Assembly: GCF_002845745.1 (NCBI RefSeq)
Contig: NZ_PIUM01000019.1
Location: forward strand, 49,930 to 113,929
Origin: Telmatospirillum siberiense
Lineage (GTDB): Bacteria > Pseudomonadota > Alphaproteobacteria > Rhodospirillales > Magnetospirillaceae
Length of the DNA stretch: 64,000 nt
Direction: 5' to 3'
Under the pieces are notes generated by a model, which was given only the letters and a program-made list of their open reading frames with translations, was not told where the DNA came from and ran no database searches. This document shows, piece after piece, positions 52,952-61,557 of this stretch (position 1 is its first letter; each line of letters starts with the position of its first letter). Made by a program: the position numbers and the translations under genes.

Positions 52952-53851
52952 ATGGATCTGAAAGCTCTGGAAACCTTTGTCTGGGTGGCCCATCTGGGCG
53001 GATTCCGCACCGCCGCGGATCGGCTTAACGCCACGCAGCCGGCCATTTCCGCCCGTATCGCCCAGCTGGAGGAGGAGTTGGGCGTTCGTCTCTTCGATCG
53101 CGAATCCCGCCGGGCCACCCTGACCGAAAAAGGCTTGAACCTGCTGGGCTATGCCGAACGCATGCTGGCGCTCCGCTCGGAAATGGTCCAGGCGGTGGCG
53201 GAAAAAGGCTCGATGCGCGGCATCATCCGGCTGGGCGTGGCCGAATCCATCGTCCACACCTGGCTGTCGCGCCTGGTGGAACGGCTGCATTACCTCTATC
53301 CGGCGGTCAGCCTGGAGATCGAGGTGGATACCTCCTTCGTGATGCGCGAGGAATTGCTGGCCCATCAGTTGGATCTGGCCTTCCTGGTCGGTCCGATCAC
53401 CGAACCGCAGTTGAAAAGCGTGCCCTTGTGCTCTTACGAGCTGGCCTGGGTGGCCAGCCCCAGCCTGCCGCTGCCGCCCGAACCGGTGCCGCTGAAGGAC
53501 CTGGCCCGCTGGCCGATCATCACCTTCTCGCGCAATACCCGGCCCTACGGCGCCATCCAGGAAATGTTCAGCGGCGGCGACATGCCGGCGGTCAGGCTGT
53601 TCGGCAACAGCTCGCTGGCCACGGTGGTGCGCATGACCCTGGACGGCATCGGAGTCAGCGCCATCCCGCCGGTCATCATCAGCCGCGAACTGACCGACGG
53701 GCGCCTGAAGGTCTTCCAGGCCGAAGAGCCCCTGCCCCGATTGGATTTCGTCGCGGCCTATGCCAAGAAGCCTGATAGCCTGATGGCGGCCACCATCGTC
53801 AGCCTGGCCGCCGAGGTGGCGGCGACGCCGACAGCGGGCATTTCTCTCTGA
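52952..53851 (+). CDS. LysR family transcriptional regulator
   Basis: 299 residues. N-terminal HTH MDLKALETFVWVAHLGGFRTAADRLNATQPAISARIAQLEEELGVRLFDR, then a periplasmic-binding-protein-like effector domain (IIRLGVAESIVHTWLSRLVERL). It is divergent from the oxoprolinase gene, with an AT-rich dyad (ATAAAA...TTTTAT, 52860-52874) in the 165-bp gap, and precedes the LIV importer. It most likely activates both sides in response to the pathway substrate. Confidence 0.93.
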   Translation: MDLKALETFVWVAHLGGFRTAADRLNATQPAISARIAQLEEELGVRLFDRESRRATLTEKGLNLLGYAERMLALRSEMVQAVAEKGSMRGIIRLGVAESIVHTWLSRLVERLHYLYPAVSLEIEVDTSFVMREELLAHQLDLAFLVGPITEPQLKSVPLCSYELAWVASPSLPLPPEPVPLKDLARWPIITFSRNTRPYGAIQEMFSGGDMPAVRLFGNSSLATVVRMTLDGIGVSAIPPVIISRELTDGRLKVFQAEEPLPRLDFVAAYAKKPDSLMAATIVSLAAEVAATPTAGISL

Positions 53852-53999
53852 TAAATTTTCGTTATGTATGCCCATAGAAATTCCAGATTGGACAGGGGGG
53901 TGGGTACATGCTGAGATATTAATCAGTGATGAAAAATGAGGCATTTTTGGTGAGGCGCGCACCAGAGGCCGCGTCGAACGAGCGTGGGGAGTTAAGCAT

Positions 54000-55271
54000 A
54001 TGAAGCGATTGTTCCGTGGTTTGGGCCTGGGTGCGCTTGGCTGTCTTCTGCTGGCCTCCGCTGGCTTGATGGGCGCGGCGCGGGCGGAGGACGAGATCCG
54101 CATCGGCGCCATTTATCCGCTGACCGGCGCGGCCGCCGGGACCGGCGTCGAACTGAAGGCCGCCGCCGAATTGGCCGCCGCCATCGTCAACAAGGAAATC
54201 CCCCTGCCCGGCAATCTGGCCGCCGGCGCCGGCATGCCCAATCTCAAGGGCGCCAAGATCAAGCTCATTTTCGGCGACCATCAGGGCAATCCCCAGGTCG
54301 GCGCCACCGAGGCCGAGCGGCTGATCACCCAGGAACATGTGGTCGCGCTGATCGGCTGCTACTTCAGCAACGTCACCGCCACCGCCAGCCAGGTGGCCGA
54401 ACGCTACGGCGTTCCCTTCCTCAACGCCTCCTCCTCCTCGACCCCGCTCACCGAGCGCGGCTTCAAGTGGTTTTTCCGCACCAGCCCGCATGACGATCTG
54501 TTCGTCGCCAATTTCTACGACTTCCTGAAGGCGGTGGAGCAGAAGAAGGGCGTTCAGTTGCGCAAGCTGGCGCTGTTCAACGAGAACACGCTGTGGGGCG
54601 GCGAGACCACCAAGATCGAAGTCAAGCTGGCCGAGGAGCAGGGCTTCACCGTCGCCGAGAAGATCCTCTATCCGGCCAAATCGACCCAGATGACGTCCGA
54701 GGTGCAGCGCCTGAAGGCCGCCGATCCGCAGGTCCTGATGCAGTCCTCCTATCTGGGCGACGCCATCTTGTCGATGAAGACCTACAAGGAACTGGGCTTC
54801 GCCCCGCCGATGGTGCTGGCCAACGACGCCGGCTTCTCCGACAGCGAATATCTGAAGACCCTGGGCAAGGACGGCAACTTCGTCTTGAGCCGCGAAGTCT
54901 GGGCGCTCGACCTCGCCGACCGCAATCCGCTGATCAAGCAGGTCAACGACCTGATGAAGGGCCGCAACGGGGTCAATCTGAACGGCAATTCGGCCCGCGT
55001 CTTCACCGGCGTCGCGGTGCTGGCCGACGCCATCAACCGCGCCGGCTCGACCCAGCCGGAGGCGATTCGCAAGGCCTTGCAGGAAACCAATATTCCGGCC
55101 GATCAGATCATCATGCCGTGGAAGGGCATCAAGTTCGACGAGAAGGGCCAGAACAGCCTCGGCACCGGCATCATCGTCCAGGTGCAGAACGAACAGTATC
55201 GCACGGTCTGGCCGTTCGACATCGCCACCGCCGACATCGTCTATCCCTTCCCCAAATGGGAAGGCCGCTGA
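54000..55271 (+). CDS. LIV-type ABC transporter substrate-binding protein
   Basis: 423 residues. Signal peptide with KR start and cleavage near GAARA/EDEIRIG. Periplasmic binding protein type I fold of the branched-chain amino acid class: IRIGAIYPLTGAAAGTGVELKAAAELA, KIKLIFGDHQGNPQVGATEAERLI, LIGCYFSNVTATASQVAERYGVPFLNASSSS. A GGGGAG ribosome site precedes the ATG. Within this context the ligand is more likely an amino-acid-like lactam or D-amino acid than leucine, but this is inference. First gene of a five-gene importer. Confidence 0.93.
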   Translation: MKRLFRGLGLGALGCLLLASAGLMGAARAEDEIRIGAIYPLTGAAAGTGVELKAAAELAAAIVNKEIPLPGNLAAGAGMPNLKGAKIKLIFGDHQGNPQVGATEAERLITQEHVVALIGCYFSNVTATASQVAERYGVPFLNASSSSTPLTERGFKWFFRTSPHDDLFVANFYDFLKAVEQKKGVQLRKLALFNENTLWGGETTKIEVKLAEEQGFTVAEKILYPAKSTQMTSEVQRLKAADPQVLMQSSYLGDAILSMKTYKELGFAPPMVLANDAGFSDSEYLKTLGKDGNFVLSREVWALDLADRNPLIKQVNDLMKGRNGVNLNGNSARVFTGVAVLADAINRAGSTQPEAIRKALQETNIPADQIIMPWKGIKFDEKGQNSLGTGIIVQVQNEQYRTVWPFDIATADIVYPFPKWEGR

Positions 55272-55334
55272 AGCCAACCCGAGGGGCCGGCATCCCGCCG
55301 GCCCCTTGTTCCTGATCGATTCGGGTGAAGCCCC

Positions 55335-56210
55335 ATGACCCATCTCACCATGACCATGCTGGCGCAAACGATCGTCTCCGGTCTGATGATCGGACTGATC
55401 TATGCCCTGATCGCCGTCGGCCTGACGCTGATCTTCGGCGTGATGGACATCGTCAATTTCGCCCATGGCGAATTCCTCATGCTGGGCATGTACGCCAGCT
55501 TCTGGGGCGCCTCGCTGTTCTTCCTCGACCCGCTGTTCACGCTGCCGCTGACCGCCTTGATGCTGTTCGCCGTCGGCGTGCTGGTCTATCGCCTGGTCAT
55601 CCGCCGTATCCTGGCGGCGCCCATGCTGTCGCAGATCTTCGCCACCTTCGGCATGATGATCCTGTTGCGCGGGCTCGCCCAGTTCCTGTGGAAACCCGAT
55701 CATCGCACCGTTCCCCACGCCCTGGTCGAGGGCAAGATCACCCTTTTCGGACTGCAGTTGGGCACGCCGCAGCTCACCGCCAGTCTGGGCGCCGTGCTGG
55801 TCACCGGCGGCTTGTGGTGGTTCCTGAACCGCACCCGCCTCGGCACCGCGCTGGAGGCCACCAGCATCGACCGCGAGGCCGCCACCCTGATGGGCATCAA
55901 CTCCGAGCGCATGTTCGCCCTGGCCTGGGGCATCGGCGCCGCCTGCGCCGGCATCGCCGGGGCGTTGCTCTCGACCTATTTCCCGATCTTTCCCGAAGTG
56001 GGCGCGGATTTCATCCTGGTCGCCTTCGTCGTCGTGGTCCTCGGCGGCTTCGGCAGCGTGGCCGGCGCCTTCTGGGCCGGCATCATCGTCGGCGAGGTCG
56101 AGGTCCTCGGCGGCTTCTTCGTCGGCCCGGCCTATAAGAACGCCCTGGTGCTGTCCCTGTTCCTGCTGGTCCTGCTGTTCCGGCCGCGCGGCCTGATGGG
56201 GAAGGCATGA
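55335..56210 (+). CDS. LIV-type ABC permease (LivH family)
   Basis: 291 residues, about eight membrane helices. LivH signature LMIGLIYALIAVGLTLIFGVMDIVNFAHGEFLMLGMYA at the N-terminus and the EAA-like loop around RLGTALEATSIDREAATLMGINSERMF. 63 bp after the binding-protein gene. The stop overlaps the livM-like start by 4 bp. Confidence 0.95.
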   Translation: MTHLTMTMLAQTIVSGLMIGLIYALIAVGLTLIFGVMDIVNFAHGEFLMLGMYASFWGASLFFLDPLFTLPLTALMLFAVGVLVYRLVIRRILAAPMLSQIFATFGMMILLRGLAQFLWKPDHRTVPHALVEGKITLFGLQLGTPQLTASLGAVLVTGGLWWFLNRTRLGTALEATSIDREAATLMGINSERMFALAWGIGAACAGIAGALLSTYFPIFPEVGADFILVAFVVVVLGGFGSVAGAFWAGIIVGEVEVLGGFFVGPAYKNALVLSLFLLVLLFRPRGLMGKA

Positions 56211-57217
56211 TGGACCGCCTCACCCTCGTCAAACGGATCCTGGGCCTGGCGGTCCTGATCGTCGCGCTTGGCTTTCCGCTGATCGTCACCCAACCGACCA
56301 TGGTCAACTTCGCCATTCTGATTCTGATGGCGGCGCAGTTGGGCGTGGCCTGGAACATCCTCGGCGGCTATGCCGGCCAGGTCTCCCTGGGCCATGCGGT
56401 GTTCTACGGCATCGGCGCCTATACCTCGTCGGTATTGGCGGCCAAATTCGGTCTCTCGCCCTGGCTCGGCATGCTGGCCGGAGGCGCCATCGCCAGCGGC
56501 TTCGCCCTGTTGATCGGCTGGCCCTGCTTCCGCCTGAAGGGCCACTATTTCGCCATGGCCACCCTGGCCATCGCGGCCATCGTCGAGGTTCTGGTAACCA
56601 ACTGGGATTATGTCGAGGGCGCCATCGGCATCTATCTGCCGATGACCAACTCCGGATGGGCCGGCATGGTCTTCACCCGCAGCAAGACGCCCTATTTCTA
56701 CATCGCGCTCGGCCTGTTGCTGCTCTCGCTGCTGGTCAGCCGGATCCTGCAGAAAAGCTATATCGGCTATTACTTTCGCGCCATCAAGGAAGACCCCGAC
56801 GCGGCACGCTCGCTGGGCATCAATCTCGCCCGCTACAAGCTGGTGGCCATCGCCGCTTCGGCCTTTCTCACCGCCATGGGCGGCACGCTCTACGCCCAGA
56901 AGGAACTGTTCATCGATCCGGGCTCGGTGCTGGCCGGCTCGCTCTCCATCAAGATCGCCCTGATCGCCATTCTGGGCGGGGTCGGCACCTTGTTCGGACC
57001 GGTGGTGGGCGCCCTGGTGCTGATCGCCATCGAGGAATTCACCCGGCAGATCTTCGGCAGCACGGGAATGGGCACCGACATGATCATCTATGGCGGCATC
57101 ATCGTGATCATCGCCATGTTCAGCCCGGGCGGCATCGCCGGCCTGCTGGGCGAATGGGAACGGGCGTGGCGGGCCAGGCGAAAGCTCGTCTACACCCCGC
57201 CGGGAGACGGAATATGA
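56207..57217 (+). CDS. LIV-type ABC permease (LivM family)
   Basis: 336 residues. WNILGGYAGQVSLGHAVFYGIGAY and YYFRAIKEDPDAARSLGINLARYKLVAIAASAFLTAMGG are diagnostic of LivM. It pairs with the LivH-type subunit to form the pore. Start and stop both overlap neighbours (ATGA), so the permeases and the first ATPase are translationally coupled. Confidence 0.95.
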   Translation: MMDRLTLVKRILGLAVLIVALGFPLIVTQPTMVNFAILILMAAQLGVAWNILGGYAGQVSLGHAVFYGIGAYTSSVLAAKFGLSPWLGMLAGGAIASGFALLIGWPCFRLKGHYFAMATLAIAAIVEVLVTNWDYVEGAIGIYLPMTNSGWAGMVFTRSKTPYFYIALGLLLLSLLVSRILQKSYIGYYFRAIKEDPDAARSLGINLARYKLVAIAASAFLTAMGGTLYAQKELFIDPGSVLAGSLSIKIALIAILGGVGTLFGPVVGALVLIAIEEFTRQIFGSTGMGTDMIIYGGIIVIIAMFSPGGIAGLLGEWERAWRARRKLVYTPPGDGI

Positions 57218-57933
57218 CGCACGCCCCCCTGCTGGCGGTCGAAGGACTGCACATGATGTTCGGCGGCCTGGTGGCCAACCGCGACATCTCCTTTTCCGTC
57301 GGGGAAGGCCAGATCATCGGCCTGATCGGACCGAACGGCGCCGGCAAGACCACCTTGTTCAACTGTCTGGCCGGCTATTACCGGCCCAGCGCCGGGACCA
57401 TCCGCTTCAACGGCGTCGCGGTCGGCGGGCAGACCCCGGAAGAGGCGGCGCGGCGCGGCATCGCGCGGACCTTCCAGATCGTGCGGATCTTTCCCGAAAT
57501 GACCGTTCTGGAAAATGTCATGGTCGGCGCCATGCTGCGCACCAAGAAGGTCGCGGCGGCCCGCGCGGCGGCCGAGAACGAGCTGGTTTTCATCGGCCTC
57601 GATCACCGGAGCGACGTCAAGGCGGCGCAGCTCACCGTCTCCGAACAGAAGCGGCTCGAGGTGGCGCGCGCCCTGGCCACCCATCCCCGCCTGATTCTTC
57701 TGGACGAGGTCATGGCCGGCCTGACGCCGACGGAGGTGCGGGAAGCCTCGCAGATGGTCGTGCGCATCCGCGACCGCGGCATTTCCAGCATCATCGTCGA
57801 ACATGTGATGGAAGGCATCATGCCGATCTCGAACCGCATCATCGTGCTTGACGCCGGCGTCAAGATCGCCGAGGACGCGCCCGCCGCCATAGCCCGGAAC
57901 CCGGCGGTGATCGCCGCCTATTTAGGAGAGTAG
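57214..57933 (+). CDS. LIV-type ABC ATPase (LivG family)
   Basis: 239 residues. Walker A GPNGAGKTTLF, LivG-type GIARTFQIVRIFPEMTVLENVMVG, a degenerate signature LTVSEQKRLEVARALA and Walker B LILLDEVMAGLTPTEV. The signature lacks the usual SGGQ and reads TVSEQ, a variant common in LivG. It overlaps livM by 4 bp and is followed after 2 bp by the LivF-type gene. Confidence 0.95.
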   Translation: MTHAPLLAVEGLHMMFGGLVANRDISFSVGEGQIIGLIGPNGAGKTTLFNCLAGYYRPSAGTIRFNGVAVGGQTPEEAARRGIARTFQIVRIFPEMTVLENVMVGAMLRTKKVAAARAAAENELVFIGLDHRSDVKAAQLTVSEQKRLEVARALATHPRLILLDEVMAGLTPTEVREASQMVVRIRDRGISSIIVEHVMEGIMPISNRIIVLDAGVKIAEDAPAAIARNPAVIAAYLGE

Positions 57934-57935
57934 CG

Positions 57936-58640
57936 GTGCTGGAGGTCAGCAATATCCGTGTCAGCTACCGCCGCGTTCCGGCGCTCCAGGGCGTCAGCTT
58001 CTCGCTGAAGGAAGGCGAGGTGGTGTCCATCGTCGGCGGCAACGGCAACGGCAAATCGACGACACTGCGCGCCATCGCCGGCCTCAATCCGCTGGACGAG
58101 GGCACCATCACCTTCAAGGGCCGGGATCTGGCCGGAATGCCTGCGCATGAACGGGTCCGCCAGGGTCTGGTGCTGGTCCCCGAAGGCCGGCGGCTGTTCC
58201 CCCGCCTGTCGGTCGAACAGAACCTGCGGCTCGGCGCCTTCACCCGCGACAAGCAGGCCGATATCCGCGACGGCCTCGACTTCGCCTATCAGACCTTTCC
58301 GGTACTCTCCGAACGGCGCCGCCAGCAGGCGGGAACCTTGAGCGGCGGCGAACAGCAGATGCTGGCCATCTGCCGAGGCCTGATGTCGAAGCCAGAGCTT
58401 CTGATGCTGGACGAACCATCCTGGGGCGTGGCGCCGAAGCTGGTGACCCGCATCCTGGAAACCATCCGCGACATCGCCAAGCGCGGCATCACCATCTTGC
58501 TGGTCGAACAGAACGTCCACCGCGCGCTGGAGATCGCCGACCGCGCCTATGTCATCCAGACGGGGCGCATCGTCATGGAGGGCAGCGGCAAGGAACTGCT
58601 CGCCAACGATCAGATTCGTCAGGCCTATCTGGGTATTTGA
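57936..58640 (+). CDS. LIV-type ABC ATPase (LivF family)
   Basis: 234 residues from a GTG start with AGGAGAG upstream. Walker A GGNGNGKSTTLR (Asn-Gly rather than Ser-Gly or Ala-Gly in the P-loop, still compatible with ATP binding), LivF-type VLVPEGRRLFPRLSVEQNLRLGAF, signature LSGGEQQMLAICRGLM and Walker B LLMLDEPSWGVAP. It completes the importer; the region after its stop is repeat-rich and gene-free. Confidence 0.95.
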   Translation: MLEVSNIRVSYRRVPALQGVSFSLKEGEVVSIVGGNGNGKSTTLRAIAGLNPLDEGTITFKGRDLAGMPAHERVRQGLVLVPEGRRLFPRLSVEQNLRLGAFTRDKQADIRDGLDFAYQTFPVLSERRRQQAGTLSGGEQQMLAICRGLMSKPELLMLDEPSWGVAPKLVTRILETIRDIAKRGITILLVEQNVHRALEIADRAYVIQTGRIVMEGSGKELLANDQIRQAYLGI

Positions 58641-58941
58641 AGCAGCGGACGACGAGAGATCGAGTGGCACCGGCGTCCCTGCCCCCTGAAGTATTCCCTC
58701 TCCCCTTGTGGGAGAGGGCGGGGCCCGCGAAGCGGAAGGGTGAGGGGGATGCATGTGCAGAAAAATATGTTGGAACAGACAGTTGTCTTATGCCGCGCCG
58801 ACGCCAAGCCCCCTCACCCGGCCGCTAAAGCGGCCACCCTCTCCCGCAAAGCGGGCGAGGGTTAATTAGCGCCCATCGGCAGGGACGCCTCGCAACACTC
58901 GGGCACCCGCCTTTTATCACGTTGAACGAAGGACGATCACC
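58641..58941. repeat. REP/BIME-like intergenic repeat cluster
   Basis: No gene. GGCGTCCCTGCC (58672-58683) and its inverse GGCAGGGACGCC (58878-58889) flank the cluster. Inside are CTCTCCCC...GGGAGAGGG, AGGGTGAGGGGG and its inverse CCCCCTCACCC, a GGCCGCTAAAGCGGCC hairpin and CTCTCCCGCAAAGCGGG. The same 12-mer and CTCTCCCGC hairpins occur at 33.0-33.4 kb, so this is a dispersed family within the genome. It separates the importer operon from the DUF1445 gene and may stabilise mRNA ends or terminate. Confidence 0.7.
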
Positions 58942-59730
58942 ATGACCCAATCCTCGCTCACCCCCTTGGCCGAACGCCGGCGTATCCGTACGGGCGAGTT
59001 CGCCGGCCAGACCGCCGGGCTGGCGCCCGGCTATGTTCAGGGCAACCTGGCCATCCTGCCGGCCGACTACGCCAATGAATTCCTGCGGTTCTGCCAGGCG
59101 AACCCCAAGCCCTGCCCCCTGCTCGCCGTTTCCGAGCCGGGCGATCCGATGCTGCCCAGCCTGGGCGAGGACATCGATATCCGCACCGACGTGCCGCGCT
59201 ACCGCGTCTTCCGCGACGGGCAACTGGACGACGAACCCGCCGACATCCGCTCGCTATGGCGCGACGATCTGGTCACCTTCCTCATCGGCTGCTCCTTCTC
59301 CTTCGAGGAGGCGCTGATCGCCGACGGCATCGTCCTGCGCCATGTGCGGATGAACCGCAACGTCGCCATGTACAAGACCTCCATTCCCTGCCGGTCGGCA
59401 GGGCGCTTCCACGGCACCATGGTGGTCTCCATGCGGCCCCTGAAGGCCGCCGACGCCATCCGCGCCGTGCAGATCACCTCGCGCTTTCCCAATGTTCATG
59501 GGGCGCCCGTGCATCTGGGCGATCCGGGACTGATCGGTATCCGCGACATTTCACAGCCGGAATTCGGCGAGGCGGTGCCGATCGAAGCCGGTGAGCTACC
59601 GGTGTTCTGGGCCTGCGGCGTCACTCCCCAGGTCGCCATCGCCAATGCCAAGCCGCCCCTGGCCATCACCCATCTCGGCGGCCATATGCTGATCACCGAT
59701 CTGGTCAATTCACGCCTGGCGATGCTTTAA
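58942..59730 (+). CDS. DUF1445 / UPF0317 family protein (YcsI-like; D-glutamate cyclase relative)
   Basis: 262 residues: [55 protein letters not shown] and [62 protein letters not shown] are the family hallmarks. The mammalian mitochondrial D-glutamate cyclase contains this domain and converts D-glutamate to 5-oxo-D-proline. B. subtilis ycsI lies in the operon for the PxpABC 5-oxoprolinase. Here it lies near an OPLAH-type 5-oxoprolinase, so a lactam/glutamate interconversion role is likely. Cytoplasmic. Confidence 0.92.
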   Translation: MTQSSLTPLAERRRIRTGEFAGQTAGLAPGYVQGNLAILPADYANEFLRFCQANPKPCPLLAVSEPGDPMLPSLGEDIDIRTDVPRYRVFRDGQLDDEPADIRSLWRDDLVTFLIGCSFSFEEALIADGIVLRHVRMNRNVAMYKTSIPCRSAGRFHGTMVVSMRPLKAADAIRAVQITSRFPNVHGAPVHLGDPGLIGIRDISQPEFGEAVPIEAGELPVFWACGVTPQVAIANAKPPLAITHLGGHMLITDLVNSRLAML

Positions 59731-59734
59731 GCGC

Positions 59735-60682
59735 GTGTCCCTGCTCGCCCGCCTCACCCGGCATTCGACCGGCGCCATGGCGGCGGCGGTGACCATCGGC
59801 GTGGTCTGGCCGGCGGCCGCCCGGACGTTTCAGCCGCTGATCCAGCCGGCCGTGCTGCTGCTGCTGACCGGCTCGCTGATGCGCATTGACCTGGAGGCGC
59901 TGAGGCAAGCGTTGCGCCATCCGGCGGCGGCCCTCGCCGGGCTGTTCTGGGTCCTGGTCGCCGGCCCGGCGCTGGCGGCGCTGGCGGCGGCGGCCGGATG
60001 GCTGAACGGAGGCGTGGGCGAAGGCGTCCTCTTGAACGCGCTGGCGCCCCCATTGATGGCGGCACCGGCCCTTGCCCTGATCCTGGGCCTGGACTTCACC
60101 CTGGCGGTGGTGGTCACCGTCGTCTCCTCGCTGCTGTTTCCCATCGGGCTGGCGGTCACCGTCGGATTGGGATTGGGCGGCATGGCGGCGATTCCGGGCG
60201 GCGTGCTGGCCATCCTGCCCCGCGTGCTGCTGATGGTCGGCCTTCCCCTCGCCCTCGCCGTCGTCGGCAGGACTCTGCTGGGCACCGGGGGACTGGTCCG
60301 TCACCGCCAGGCCATCGATGCGGCCCAGGTGGCCCTGCTGCTGTTTCTCGCCGTGGCCCTGATGGATGGAGCCAACGGAGTATTCCGCGCCGGAACGGGA
60401 CGGGCCATGGGGCTGCTGGCCGCCGCCTTTCTCTTCAATCTGCTGGGACAAATCGCCACCACCCTGGCCTTCCGGCTGCGCTGGGACAGCCGGCGGGCGC
60501 TGACCATGGGTTTGATGGGGGGCAACCGCAACATGGGATTGATGCTGGGTATCCTGACCGGTCTGGCCGGCCCGGATTTCGCCGCTTACGTCGCCTTTGC
60601 CCAGATTCCCATCTACACGCTGCCGGCCGTCAGCAAATTCCTGTTGCGGCACTATTTTCCGGATTGGGGATCGCGGATCTGA
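59735..60682 (+). CDS. BASS/AEC-like membrane permease
   Basis: 315 residues, about nine or ten membrane helices and a GTG start 4 bp after the DUF1445 stop, so coupled to it. The pattern (FQPLIQPAVLLLLTGSLMRIDL; NALAPPLMAAPALALILGLD; GLMGGNRNMGLMLGILTGLAGPDF) resembles bile acid:sodium symporter-like permeases. It may move the organic acid or amino acid handled by the neighbouring enzymes, either as importer or as overflow exporter. ATG at 59777 is a less likely start. Confidence 0.8.
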   Translation: MSLLARLTRHSTGAMAAAVTIGVVWPAAARTFQPLIQPAVLLLLTGSLMRIDLEALRQALRHPAAALAGLFWVLVAGPALAALAAAAGWLNGGVGEGVLLNALAPPLMAAPALALILGLDFTLAVVVTVVSSLLFPIGLAVTVGLGLGGMAAIPGGVLAILPRVLLMVGLPLALAVVGRTLLGTGGLVRHRQAIDAAQVALLLFLAVALMDGANGVFRAGTGRAMGLLAAAFLFNLLGQIATTLAFRLRWDSRRALTMGLMGGNRNMGLMLGILTGLAGPDFAAYVAFAQIPIYTLPAVSKFLLRHYFPDWGSRI

Positions 60683-60691
60683 GGGACGCCC

Positions 60692-60886
60692 TCATTCCCG
60701 ATCGTCGAGAATCTGGGGCAACAGCGTCCGTTTGCGGATAATTTCCGCCAGACGGTTGTCTCGTACCTCGACGACGATACCCCGGCGGCGGGCACGGACG
60801 ACGCAGGCTTCGATGTCCTGGGCGAAGGCCAAAACATCCGCCTCGCCTTCGAAGGTACCCACGATGGTGGCCAGAATATCAAACAT
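60692..60886 (-). CDS. Small protein of unknown function, 64 residues
   Basis: Starts MFDILATIVGTFEGEADVLA with GAGGG about ten bases upstream of the ATG and ends LLPQILDDRE. One short hydrophobic N-terminal stretch, then a charged, probably alpha/beta body (CVVRARRRGIVVEVRDNRLAEIIRKRT). No family is recognised. It is convergent with the permease gene (9 bp gap) and has its own upstream region toward the XRE gene. Confidence 0.6.
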   Translation of the reverse strand: MFDILATIVGTFEGEADVLAFAQDIEACVVRARRRGIVVEVRDNRLAEIIRKRTLLPQILDDRE

Positions 60887-61133
60887 GCGTTTGACCCTCG
60901 TACTTCCCATCCGCGCGTGGAAAACCAAGGGCGGAGGGGATCTTAGACATTGCCGGCCGCCCACCTATTCTATAGAGCACAGCCGAATTCGTTCAGACAT
61001 GGGCGGAGATAGTCAACTGATCCGCTTCTTTGAAACCCCACGTTACGGCTTACACCTATATCACGTTTTGTTGTTAATGAAAAATACGAATAGTTGTTGG
61101 CGCTAACATGGTCAGCCGGGCGAAAAAGTTCAT

Positions 61134-61523
61134 ATGGAAGGTCTCGGCGAAAAATTACGTCAACGGGCGCGCGAACTGGGTCTCACGGATACCGAAGTGG
61201 CGCGGCGGCTTGGCCTCAGCCAAGCCCGCTATGCCCACTATGTGAACGACAAGCGCGAGCCCGATTTCCGGACGTTCATCGGCATCTGCCGCATTCTGTC
61301 CATCTCGCCCGACCGGTTGTTCGGGTTCGCCGAATCCCCCCATCCGCCGGGCCTCGATGAGCCACCCGCCCCGTCCGAACTGGGCGGGTGGGGCACTCCC
61401 GAACAGGAAGCCGCCAATCTGCGCGACCGCATCAAGGCCGCCGCGGAAGCCATGACGGTGCCGACATTACGCACGGCCGCCACCGTCATGGATGCGCTGG
61501 TCCGCGTCCAATCCGAGAAATAG
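61134..61523 (+). CDS. XRE (Cro/CI-type) helix-turn-helix regulator
   Basis: 129 residues. The HTH_3 domain fills the first 65 residues (KLRQRARELGLTDTEVARRLGLSQARYAHYVNDKREPDFRTFIGICRILSISPDRLFGF). A proline-rich linker and a short helix follow (AANLRDRIKAAAEAMTVPTLRTAATVMDALVRVQ). No phage or restriction genes are adjacent, so it is probably a chromosomal regulator of unknown targets. It is convergent with the UbiH-family gene, 34 bp away. Confidence 0.9.
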   Translation: MEGLGEKLRQRARELGLTDTEVARRLGLSQARYAHYVNDKREPDFRTFIGICRILSISPDRLFGFAESPHPPGLDEPPAPSELGGWGTPEQEAANLRDRIKAAAEAMTVPTLRTAATVMDALVRVQSEK

Positions 61524-61557
61524 CCCGGATTTCTTCGCCATCGGCCGGGAAAAAAGT

